Below the pieces are notes generated by a model, which ran no database searches, was not told the origin of the DNA, and saw nothing but the letters and a program-made list of their open reading frames with translations. Shown piece by piece: positions 11,685 through 22,500 of a stretch of 64,000 bases of DNA. The position numbers and the translations under genes were made by a program. Source of the stretch: Paralichthys olivaceus (taxonomy: Eukaryota; Chordata; Actinopteri; Pleuronectiformes; Paralichthyidae). The stretch lies in contig NC_091097.1 of assembly GCF_024713975.1 (NCBI RefSeq), forward strand, positions 4,748,361 through 4,812,360, given 5' to 3'. Numbering within the stretch: position 1 is the stretch's first letter; every line of letters begins with the position of its first letter.

Positions 11685-12377
11685 TAACTGGATATTACCA
11701 GGAAACATGTATGAGCCTATATTTTGAAAATAAGCCCCCCCCCCCTATTGTTATAGAATGTTACCAGGAAGTCTGTACAGAGCCTATATTTTGAAATGCC
11801 CCCCCCCCCATAGTAACTACTAGATATTACCAGGAAACATGTATGAGCCTATATTTTGAAAAAAAGCCCCCCCCCCATAGTAATAGTATGTTACCAGGAA
11901 GTCTGTAAAGAGCCTTTATTTTGAAAAAAGCCCCCCTCCCCCCATAGTAATAGGATGATACCAGGGAGCTGGAAAAAAAATGGATTTTCAAAATAAACCC
12001 CCCAGATAGTTACAGGATGTTCCTAGGAAGCCTAAAAAAGGCTGGACTTTCAAAATAAACCCCCCCAGATAATTACGGGATTTTCCCAGGATGCCTGAAA
12101 GATGCTAGATTTTCAAAATGAAATCCCCAGATAGTTACAGAATGTTCCCAGGAAGCCTGAAAAAGGCTGGACATTCAAAATAAAAGCCCCAGATAGTAAC
12201 GGGATGTTACCAGGAAGCATAAAAAAGGCTTGACTTTCAAAATAAAAACCCCAGATAGTTGCGGGATGTTGTCAGGATGCCCAAAGGAGGCTGGATTTTC
12301 AAAATAAAAAACCCAAATAGTTACGGGATGTTCCCAGGAAGCCTGAAGGAGGCTGAATTTTTAAAATTAAATCCCAT
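11685..12377. repeat. Minisatellite, about 11 copies of a 61-67 bp unit
   Basis: Each unit holds GGATGTTACCAGGAAG-like sequence, a GCC-T--ATTTTGAAA or GGCTGGACTTTCAAAATAAA segment, and a C-run followed by ATAGTAA or AGATAGTTA. Units start at about 11691, 11758, 11824, 11889, 11954, 12015, 12079, 12139, 12202, 12263 and 12324. The left copies have longer C-runs and longer periods than the right copies. Confidence 0.9.
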
Positions 12378-13401
12378 GGACAGTGATAAGAACTTGCAAC
12401 CTTACAACATGGTTTCTCTCTCTCTCTGAAATTGGTACATACAGTCTCTCTGTCACCGACCTGGATCATGCATGATTATAAAATCATGCAGCTTTTCTAA
12501 ATGCTGAAAATGTGTCTCTCTCTGCGGAGTGGCGGCAGCGATCACGCACAAGGCACCCATTCAAAATGTCTCCACAGAAGAGATTTTATTTTATTTAAGA
12601 CTCCTGTATGTAATGTGAACATCAGCATTTATGTTTACAATATTTGTATTCAATTATATATTTTTATTTATTTATATTGTTGATTTAAGTTCTATTTGTT
12701 TGCTTGTATGCATGTTATATACTTTATTTATAGTTATTTAAAATAAAGTTCATGTTTAACTAAACATTTTCAGGTCATCTTCGGAATCGTTTCCATTTTG
12801 TGAAACAGATACGTCGCATTGGACATTTTTTACTCATATATATTGACTAATAAAATCCATACCGCTCAGGCTCTTAAGCAGATTTGTGACTTTTCTTTCA
12901 AACTAATTGTTTATTCTAACCATCATTTGTTGTTTTATGCTTCAAACCATCTGTTCTCTAACTTCAATGATATTCTTGGTAGTTCATAACCCGGATTCAG
13001 ACCTTGATTTATTGTTTAAATTCATTGTCACGTTTTCTTCATCAGTAGTGAGAATGCACTTTCATCATGCCATAATGGTGTTCGGGGAGTTAAATCAACT
13101 TCATACATAACAAGGATCCCAAGCAAAGCTCATACAATTTCAAAAGATCTAAAATATAATCAGGAGCTGGGTCCTGAACAATCTTAAAGGTTTAAAAGTC
13201 AGTGAGACGTGGCTGTAATGGGTGGAATATGACTGAGCCTCTTGTACGTTACACGTTTTTTAAAGCAAAGTATTTCAGATGATTCTGGAATTAATTCAAG
13301 ATAAGATAAAACTTAATTGATCCACACATGGGAAATTCAGTTGTTGTTAGTCAGAGTGTGGAAGTCAAGTAAATAAAAAAAAGGTAATAGAATTTTTTTT
13401 T
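12378..13401. other. Gene-free stretch downstream of the coiled-coil gene
   Basis: AT-rich, with a fragment at 13300-13350 (AAGATAAGATAAAACTTAAT, TGATCCACACATGGGAAATTC) that resembles a common fish SINE tail. No convincing gene. The 3' UTR of the coiled-coil gene may extend into it; minus-strand AATAAA occurs at 13008-13013 and 12910-12915. Confidence 0.5.
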
Positions 13402-13731
13402 TTAATTAAAATTACATAAAAGAAAAAGCCAAAAATACAAAGTGCTACATGTAAGTGCAACTTGACTTAGACCACCAACACCTGCTGTTTGGGTGGGTGT
13501 CGGGAGTTGAAGTATCTTCTGGAAAGAAGAACACAAGTTTCTTTGTATCTTTTGCAAGTTTTCTATAGCACTTGTTGTCTCATCCATCTTCAACACAATG
13601 TCATTGTTATTTCTGGAGCTGAAGTTTGACTGTTGCTGCAGCTGACAGTGTGGCTTTGAGCTGTGTGGAGGAATGGACTCAAATGCTGCCGCTCCTGCAA
13701 TTTTACGATATTGATCTTGGCTTCCATGAGC
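13402..13731 (-). CDS. Overlapping open frame, possible alternative or true C-terminus of the coiled-coil gene
   Basis: This frame is shifted relative to the main coiled-coil exon. It opens at 13731, just after a TGA at 13732-13734, and runs to a stop at 13402. It is open alongside the last 140 bases of the main frame and then continues about 190 bases further. The product contains FESIPPHSSKPH, then KMDETTSAIENLQKIQRN and SSFQKILQLP. Its polar, helix-friendly composition resembles a real C-terminus more than chance sequence. A one-base indel, a sequencing error or an unseen splice could join it to the main frame. It has no ATG of its own before 13584. Confidence 0.35.
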   Translation of the reverse strand, partial: AHGSQDQYRKIAGAAAFESIPPHSSKPHCQLQQQSNFSSRNNNDIVLKMDETTSAIENLQKIQRNLCSSFQKILQLPTPTQTAGVGGLSQVALTCSTLYFWLFLLCNFN

Positions 13732-16123
13732 TCAACACTGTATTTCTTATTTGTGGCCCTTTCTTTTTTAAGAGCATTGGCAAAACGAATGGTTCTCGTC
13801 TTTTCTGTTTCAAGAGTGGAGGCAATGTTTTTACTTCTCTCCTCCAAGACAGCCTCTTGTATCTTCTCCTGATTAAGGGCATTTTCAAGTTGGACCTGTC
13901 TAATCTTGCTTTCTGACAGTTGTTCTCTGAGCTCATAGACTTTATGTTTGAGCTTAGCATTGATGGCTTGATTCTTCAAGATGATATCATCTTTCTCTGC
14001 CAGGACTTCATGCTGCTGTGCGAGACCTTTTTCCATTTGAACCACTAGCTGAACCTCCAAGGCTTCTAACTTACCCCTGATATACTTGTTATCCATCTCA
14101 AGTGTTTCCATGTCATACATCAGTGTCTCTACGGATACTGGGGCTTTCTTTAGCATCTTTATTTTCTTACATGCTCGCAAGAACTGGGGTTTCTCCTTCT
14201 TTGCTTGTTCCGCAAGTCTGCTGCAAGCTTTTCTGTCTTCCTGGTGCTGCCGTGCAGCATCCTCCAGTACCCTCTTGTTCTCACAAGCAAGTTGATGATT
14301 TTCCTGGATCAGATGGTCCAGTTTACACTGCTGGGAGATGGCAGCCTCACGAGCACCCTGCATCTCACGTACAGCGTCCTTCAGTTTACCTTGTAGCCTC
14401 TTGTTCTCAGAGGCAACTTGGTCATTATGTATCATCAGGTTGTCCAGTTCAGCTCTGTCTTCCTTATGCTGGTTCATGGCAGCCTCACGAGCAAGGCACA
14501 TGTCAGTTCGAACATCCTCCATTTCGTCTTGTACCCTCTTGTTCTCATAAGCAAGTTGGTGATTTTCCTTGGTAAGATGGTCCAATTTACACTGCAGGGA
14601 GATGGCAGCCTCATGAACACATTGCATCTTACGTACAGCATCCTCCAGTTCACTTTGTAGCCTCTTGTTCTCAGAAGCCAGCTGGTGATCTTTGTGATCC
14701 TGGTTGTTTTCCCCTGACCTCTTAAAATCAGCCATATGTGCCTTCATAGCGTCTTTTTCTGTTTGCTCCTTCTTCAGTACTTTTTCCATTTGAGCTTGAT
14801 CTCTTTTTACATTGTTCACATTCTCTTCAAGAGCAGTTCTGGCTCCACTTTCTCTCAGAGGGGCTTTTTGTAGATCAACTTCACATGACAGCTCCGATTT
14901 TCTGAGCTGTGAAACATAAAACAATTATTAGTTTGTTGTTCATTAAAATCAAGTTCCTCAAGTGTAGAGTCTGACAAGCTTCTCAACATATCATTCCCTG
15001 AAGCCTGAATTATAAAACAATTATCGTTTTGTTGTTCCTTAATGTTTATGTATGTCCTTAAACAATATTTGTAAATTTGCATATTTATCAAACCATTAAC
15101 ACGTGATTGAGATGAATTACACATCTAAAACTGAATGTTTATAACAAAAGATTATAATTTACAAATTAATTATTATTTAATAAATAAGTAATTTATTTAC
15201 ATTTTGTGATTGTTGTCATTTCAAGTCTAAAGTCTGTAGGTGTGTCTTAGTTAAAATAAGTAATTATCTGTGTGTATGAGTCGTTTATATCTTTTTGTAT
15301 CTGAAGACACACACTTACCTTGTCAGCATCAGAGGGAGGGTCAAAATCAAGTTCCTCAATGCCATCAAGAGTAGAGTCTGACAAGCTTTGCAACATATCA
15401 TCACCCGAAGCCTGAATTATTAAACAATTATCGGTTTGTTGTTCCTTCATGTTCATTCTTAAACAATGTAGCTGAATAAACTTGACAAAATTACAGGTAA
15501 ATAATACAATCAACACAGAATTATTAAATTTGAGTTAATAATACATTAGTTATTCTTGTGTACAAGTTGTTTATATCTTTTTGTATCTGAAGACACAAAC
15601 TTACGTCGTCAGCCTCAGTTTCCTCATCATTATCATTTATAATGTTCTGAAGAGAAGAGCCTGACCAGCAAGGCAAATCCTGAAACATAAAACAATTTTT
15701 AGTTTGTTGTTCATTCATGTTTATCCTTAAACGGTATTTGTAAATTTGCATATTTAGAAAACCATTAACATGTGATTTTACTTGTCTGCTTGTGTAGCTT
15801 AACAAACTCGACAAAATTACAGGTAAAATACAGACAACACAGAATTATTAAATTTGAGTTCATAATACATTGAAAGTAATTAGATGAGTTACACATTTAA
15901 AACTGAATATTAATTACCAATATCAATTCTAACGTCTGCAACTGTATCTTACTCAAAATAATTAATTATTCATGTGTACGAGTTTATATTTTTGTATCTG
16001 GAAATACACACTTACCTCTGAATGTGTATCCTCAAAGTCAGAGGGATAGTAAGTTTCCTGCGTACATTTCTCTTCTATATTTTTCTTAGTGTCCTGAAGA
16101 CAATAGCTCAGCAAGGTATCCAT
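13590..16123 (-). CDS. Unrecognised long coiled-coil protein, four coding exons
   Basis: I do not recognise this family. Exons, high to low: 16016-16123 (start ATG at 16121-16123), 15605-15679, 15319-15411 and 13590-14906. All are phase 0 with GTAAG donors and CAG acceptors, and would encode about 530 residues. The N-terminal exons are acidic and serine-rich (LSDSTLDGIEELDFD type). The last exon is almost entirely charged heptad-rich coiled coil with no membrane segment. It contains repeated HQLA-ENKR blocks of about 42-46 residues and ends in KKERATNKKYSVELMEAK. The start is uncertain: the first exon is open upstream to about 16280 without an ATG, so a further 5' exon may exist. A myosin-tail-like or golgin-like scaffold is possible, but coiled coils are poor evidence of function. 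The 3' end is doubtful because a second frame (13402-13731) overlaps the stop and also looks protein-like. Confidence 0.65.
14205..14687 (-). repeat. Internal coding repeat of the coiled-coil protein
   Basis: Four successive blocks begin with variants of HQLASENKRLQ, at residue spacings of about 42 and 46. Blocks 1 and 3 resemble each other most (ELEDAVRKMQ / KLKDAVREMQ, AAIS-QCKLDHL). Blocks 2 and 4 share the QHKEDRA / QHQEDRK variant. This suggests duplication of an 88-residue two-block unit, with a deletion in the last block. Confidence 0.75.
14908..16015 (-). repeat. Tandem exon-intron cassettes in the coiled-coil gene
   Basis: Three to four diverged copies of a roughly 300-400 bp unit are present. 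Each has a GTAAGTTTGTGTC-like or GTAAGTGTGT-like donor, an AT-rich intron with GATACAAAAAGATATAAAC-type sequence, a GAACAACAAACT-ATAATTG block before the acceptor, and usually one short exon. Shared intron blocks are visible at 14911-14945, 15005-15060, 15413-15465 and 15681-15735, and near the donors at 15200-15318, 15484-15604 and 15813-16015. Introns and exons were clearly duplicated together. Confidence 0.75.
14940..15005 (-). pseudogene. Degenerate extra copy of a 5' exon of the coiled-coil gene
   Basis: The minus strand reads ASGNDMLRSLSDSTLEELDF after a CAG acceptor. This nearly duplicates the functional exon at 15319-15411 (ASGDDMLQSLSDSTLDGIEELDF). The copy has lost the exon's 3' half and its GTAAG donor: it runs directly into sequence that is intronic in the sister copies. 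Reading through into the main exon is out of frame, so I infer it is skipped. Confidence 0.6.
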
Positions 16124-16885
16124 CACTGTCGATTTGTTTTTATCTTCTGATGATTCGTCTTGTTTGAATGTGAACAAAACTTTGTTTTTATTCACCAACC
16201 AGAGCACCTGATTAATGTCAAAATGGTGTTCCTGCTGTTTGTTTGGTTTAATGGCGGATGGCACCAAGTAAAGGTGCTTTAATCAGTTGCTGTGTTTCTG
16301 ATCTTTGATCCTTTGATGCTATTGATCCTTTGATGTATTTTATTTAATTTCATATTATGCATTCTATTACTGTGTGCACGTGTGTCTTTGAGTATGCATG
16401 TGCCTGTACACATGTATTTGTGTGTGTGTGTATGTGTGGGGCCGTTTTCAGACATGACTTGCGGCAACTGCAGTCAAATCTACAGATTTGCGGCCTTTCA
16501 CACATGTTGACATCTTATCGTTATATTTGTTTTCTTTTGTCTTTTTTTTGCTTCTGTCACGCATTAGAAGCGTCATCAACCCCGCCCCTCACTCGCTCTC
16601 AGTGAACCCAGCGTGGATCGACATGTGGGTCTCAGTTTGAGTTAATTGTAAAGGAACTTTTTCATAGTGTTACCAGTCAACACTTCAATTAAATCATGTC
16701 AATTAAAAGTATGTTTAATTTAACACTTATGGAGTCAATATTTCAAACCACTAAAAAGGTTTTATGTGAAAATGACGACAAAAAACATAATATCGATTGC
16801 TACAAATGTCTTACTTTTAATATATCCATACACTGTATTCAAAACTCGATGCTGCATTGACAGTGTCAACATGTCTGATCTTCAC

Positions 16886-17063
16886 ATAAAAGCTGTTTCC
16901 AGACGTGCACTAAACTGGAGGCGATCCTCTAGAGTTTCCCCAGAGGTGTACATGTGAACACAAATGTCCCTCTGGAGTTTCTGCTTAACTTTCTCTAGTT
17001 GGCCCTTTAGTATAAAGTCTGCAGAAACTCTGAAGGAGTGTGAACACAGCAGGGAATCCTCCA
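16886..17063. repeat. Possible MITE remnant
   Basis: Contains mirrored pieces: CTAGAGTTTCCCCAGAGG, CCCTCTGGAGTTTCTGC and GCAGAAACTCTGAAGGAGTG. These are imperfectly complementary and could form a hairpin. No ORF. Family not identified. Confidence 0.3.
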
Positions 17064-17126
17064 GAAGAGGAAAAAAACAGACTTAGTACACACAAACAGT
17101 ACACACAGTCTTAACAGTGGTTAGTC

Positions 17127-17183
17127 CTTAGTCCAGTGGTTAAAGCACATCATGTGACGTGAGTCTGGGTTCAAGATCGGGTG
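17127..17183 (+). mobile_element. tRNA-derived SINE-like fragment, second copy
   Basis: Reads TTAGTCCAGTGGTTAAAGCA then CATCATGTGACGTGAGTCTG and GGTTCAAGATCGGGTG. It is nearly the same as 11579-11640 apart from a short deletion. Confidence 0.5.
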
Positions 17184-17375
17184 TTATCATTGTATGATAT
17201 CAATCAGTAGCCTACAGATAAAGTGTAAACCCATTAAGTTTGTGCCTGAGAAATTTGATACCAAATATTTAGTTTTGGTAAATTTTCACTTTAATATCAA
17301 GATTTTAAAATTTCTGTTATGGTCTTGCAATTTTTTTTGGCTTTCAAGGAGTCTCAAAATATTATTGACTATATT

Positions 17376-17505
17376 GAATGCAGAGATTGCACAAAGCCAT
17401 TCAATTACACGGACGTCATCATCACACACACATTTTATGTCCATTAACTGTATTCAAACTCACACAACTGCATTTTAAGTTGAAGTCACGACCCTGCAGC
17501 TTCCA
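17376..17505. repeat. Dispersed repeat, copy 2 of a pair
   Basis: Matches 5059-5215 over most of its length with small indels; the end reads GCATTTTAAGTTGAAGTCACG then ACCCTGCAGCTTC. It lies downstream of the SINE-like piece at 17127. Confidence 0.65.
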
Positions 17506-18552
17506 AACACTATAAACCAAACAGATGAGGCAGTTTTATTTATGAAGCACATTTCATACAAAGAGGTAGACTAAGTGTGCTGTATAGGGACATTGAAAAC
17601 AAATTTAAAGAAATCTATGTCAAATTAGAAAGTAGTTTAAAACAATTTGCAATAAAAGCGATTAAAGGGAATTTAAAGGATAAATAATTTTCTAAAATAA
17701 GAACATTTTTCTAACATTGTTACGTAGGGCGTCGTTCAACATTTTCACAGATTTCTTAGGAAATCATGACTGAGTTTAAATGACTGATATGTGTGTGTGT
17801 TAAACTTGGTACATATCCAAATAAAAATAAGAATAAATATCTTTACTTTACCTAAAGTTGTTTCAGTATGTTCAGTATCAAAGCTGTGATTTTGGAATTG
17901 TGCGAAAAGCTTATCAGAATTCGTAAAGATTTTAAAAAGGGGAGAGAATACTCAGAAAACATTGAATCTGTGATAACTGTCTTTACTTCTCATGTCAGTG
18001 TGAGTTATAACTGGTTTATTTGCGTTTTGGTGTTTACCTTCTTCGTCCTCCACTTCTGCTCTCCCTCATTGCTAACTGCTGCCCTCTGCTGTTCATCTGT
18101 TCGACCTCTCTCAGCTAGACTCCCCACAGCAGCATTTAAGAAAAGGACTTGTTGAAACACATGCATCTTTTTTTTCATTCCGGCTCTGTGCCCACCTACA
18201 CACACTCATACGCCTGAATACATGGCTCGTATTGTCACGCATCAAACATAACAACAGATTATAAACCAGAGTAGTTTGTCGTCCGCTGTGTTAATCCCGT
18301 CTCTGATTCCCTGGAAACCTGCCGCCAGGATTCTGCCACACAGAGGACAGAGGCTGCTGTAATCTGTGTGGATCGCATGTTCAACAAAACATATGAGATC
18401 ATACATTTTGGGAAGGAATGTCATTTGCCTTGTTGTGTGATTAATTAAGTCCTCTGTTAACATTTTAGCATTTTTAGCCCTGCTTTGCCGCCTCTATTTA
18501 GCCAGATGGCTTCCCCTGTCAATCCCCACTCACAATCAAGATTAAGATTACA

Positions 18553-18553
<1 letters not shown>

Positions 18554-18588
<35 letters not shown>
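18554..18588. repeat. CA microsatellite
   Basis: A (CA)n run of about 17 repeats. Confidence 0.95.
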
Positions 18589-18589
<1 letters not shown>

Positions 18590-18880
18590 TGCACTCAAAT
18601 ACGTCAAAACATGCAGTAATTAACGTTCACTTGCTGGCAGATGACATAACACAGTCTGTCACAGTTGCTGAGTTACAGCTAAAGCTTAAGTTATTAAACT
18701 GTTCCATCGATCGCAGAAATTTCAGGCTGGAGGAGTGGCACGGATTAAAGTATTTTTACCGCAAAGCCACGTATACACGGTGCTCATCTGAAACAGAGAT
18801 GTGGGAGACGGAAGCGAGGCAGAGAGGATGAAGGGAGGGTGGGAGGAGGACAGTAGAGAGAGACAGATTGAAAAGGATAG

Positions 18881-19318
<438 letters not shown>

Positions 19319-19566
19319 CTGAGACCTAGAAGATTCAACATTTGTATATAGCAGACATTTTTTTTGTACATACATTCCTTTTTACACTTTTTCGCTGCTT
19401 GGACAATGCTGGAATTGAACTTACATAAGACCCATCTTGGACGGTAAGTGAAAGTGATGTGTTGATGTGTATGCATGTGAAACCCCTCTTTATATAAATG
19501 GTCTCAAGCCAAAGCTTGTACTGTTGTCTGCTCTGGAGAGAAAATGTCATAACTGATAAAACAAGG

Positions 19567-19572
19567 AATAAA
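19567..19572 (+). terminator. Candidate polyadenylation signal of smim36
   Basis: AATAAA lies about 250 bases after the smim36 stop codon and is the first canonical hexamer downstream. Inference only. Confidence 0.4.
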
Positions 19573-19599
19573 GAGGGCATTACTGTTGTATTGTGGTTT

Positions 19600-22500
19600 A
19601 GGATCAAGGTTAGAGTTTTGAAATCATACAGAGAAGTGTTGAAGAGGGTAAACCAGGTTAGTGTCATCATCTTTAAAAAATTGAAATGAGCCTTTACAAA
19701 AACAAACCAGTGCCTTTGTTGCACCTTGTTCTCTCTGGACTTTGTTCCTCATCTACATGTAGATAAAACTATTATCTCTGCTTTAACTACTCTATCGAAA
19801 TCAAAGGTGCATTGCTCTTGATTGGATGCCATTCAGCGATTAGTGTTCAACTTTTGGTTAAGTCTGGACGCCCGGAAACCTCTTACATAACTTGAGGAAG
19901 TGCGATGTGCATGGATATGGTTTTCGGACTGACTGATGGACGAGTGAAAGAACTTCCAACGATCAAGGTCCTGTCTTGCCACGACTCGATTCTTATTCTG
20001 AGACAGCTGTCTTTAATCATCCCACCCCACGGCGGGAGGAGGTTAACCCTTTGGTTGGGATAGTGCCCCACTTACCCACCAGCTATTGCTGAAAAAGATG
20101 CTCATCTGTAAGGTTTTCATCAAGGTGATGAATAGATAACCCACATAAAGTAATGCTTGAATATTCAAAGGGTTGTCTTTTATCCCTCTTCTTGCCCAAA
20201 GTGCAGATATGATGCATCAAATCTGTAGAAACATGGAAACAAAGTTTGTGTAAACAACAGAGAAGTTGTAAGACCTGAAGTTGCTGTTGTGTTGACAGTG
20301 TACGATAAATAAACTGCCATTTATTTCTTGAAAATGAGTTGTTATGACAAATTTTACCTTTCATTTTTATCCAAACTGTTTTTCATTGCGTGCAGAATCG
20401 TGCTGTAATCTGTGACGAGTGAGACCGATAAGCTAGTCTCTGTCAGAGCCGTCAGAGGGCCTGAAATCAGAGCAGGGGGGCCCATTCAGTGATGCAGGTT
20501 TACTAAGCTGGCAGGATAACTGTGCAGAGTGGAACATCAAGGCCTGTCAAATCTGAAAGGAAGGACTAACCGCAGCCTTTCCTGGGATTTACTGAGTCAC
20601 GGAGGTATTTAACCAAACCAGCCTCTTGGGAAAAAGGACCCCAGCTAAAAACAAATATTAAGAGGAAATACTCAATGAGTGGAGCCCAAGATCCATTCTG
20701 CCAAGTCATAACATAGACGCTCATTTCACATACTGTATTTTTACGACAGAGTACTTGCTGTAAGTGGAAATAAAGCTGCAATCTCACATTATGGACCTAT
20801 ATTGGCTAGTTAGCCTAGCCTGTCATTACAATACAAGTTATCCTGAGTTGGCCCAATAAAATTACAAGGGCTCTTCATGTTAGAAAAAGTTTGTTGGTCA
20901 ATGTAATAAAGTGTACATTTAGCATATATGTTAGAGTAAGTTGTCTCATCCCAGTACTATTCACATGTCCAACGTTTTAATCCACCATCTAATCTATCCC
21001 ATGGACATAGTATTCATGTGTTTACAATAGAACACTGAAAAAGGACTATTCTACCCAGCAAAATTGTGCCATCAATTTGTAGCTTGGAACAGACCATATT
21101 TTTGATTTTGGTCTCCCTATCTAGAAGTTAATGTCAAGTAACCTGGTATACAGTGCAGTATGACTGTATTGCATTGGATCAGTGAATAGTCTGAATAATA
21201 CATGAAAATATGTAATTTCACCTAGATAGCTCTCATTAACCGAAACAATATTTGATCATTCAAGGTATCAGGGCTAATTTAGCATGCTAACAAATGACAA
21301 ACACTGTGACCACCAGCAAAGTAAATATGTCGTCTGTAAATCATGTTTTTATTTTCTTGATCATAGATTTAGCTTTAGCATCATTTACTTTTTCTAACAC
21401 TTGGCCATGTGTCCTCCAGAAATAAATAAGTATATACAGTGAAAGTGCTATCTAACTCAAAGAAGAGTTAAATACAGAAAACTATCTGACTCCATGATCT
21501 TGATTATTTAACTGTGATTAGAGTTTCGGTTTGTGCTGCCAACACTCAACGCAAATAGATCTTATAGCTCTAAGAACTCTTACAGTAAGCATAGACAGAA
21601 ATCTGGATGGAGCGCTGTGTAATCCTGCTTCTGAGAAATGGGCAATAAATTGACCTCATTCATAAAATCAGCCCACAGTATTCTTTGTAAAGTTTCTTAA
21701 GATCAGCTATGGGGGAGATGCAAGTACATTATGTAACTGACACAAATTATATCCTAATTGGCTAAAATGTTGTCCAGTTGTATGCCTTGCATTGAAATTT
21801 TTGCCATTTCAGTACAACTGAATATATCCTGGAATTCACCCTTCCTCTTAGTGTCTACACAACCACAGACACTTTCTAAAACTTGTGACCAGGCCAGGAT
21901 GTTGCTTTGGTCAAAGATGGTGGGAACACGTGCTTCTCTTCATTTTCGTTTTATCAAAATAATATTTTGCGTACAGGTTGTATTCCAGTCTAACACTACA
22001 TACAATTTATTGGGATTCTTTCTTTTTAAAGATGTTAGTTGTTAGAAGTTAGATGATACAACCGATAAAGTCATATGGATGTCAGCTGCATTTGGAAAAA
22101 ACAACAGTCAAGGAAAAAGTATTTTAAAGTCAGAGCTGTGCCACAAAAATCTGATAGCAGGAATTTATTTGCAGGATAGGTGTACCAGACACAGGCTCGG
22201 GGCCCCAAATGGTCAGGGGACCCCTTGGCATCAAAGACACAAAAAAATAGCTGTAGCAATTCAAATCAGTAATGTGCCTAATTCTGTAAGTGATCAAACT
22301 GAATATGAATATTTGTGTTCTATATTAGTTGATGTGAATATCACAAACAGATAAAAACATGACTCCTGCTAAAATAACCAAACCAGAGAAGGACACACTG
22401 CTGTACACATCATCTGGCTCTAAATGTTTATTTGTTACAGGAGAGTCAAAACTGACCAGACGTCTGTCTGTGGCACCGAGGTGTAAAGTGAGGGAGGCGG

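Noticed and set aside
14102-14575. 157-residue plus-strand frame
   Set aside because: Antisense of the coiled-coil exon; stop-free because of the repeated heptads.
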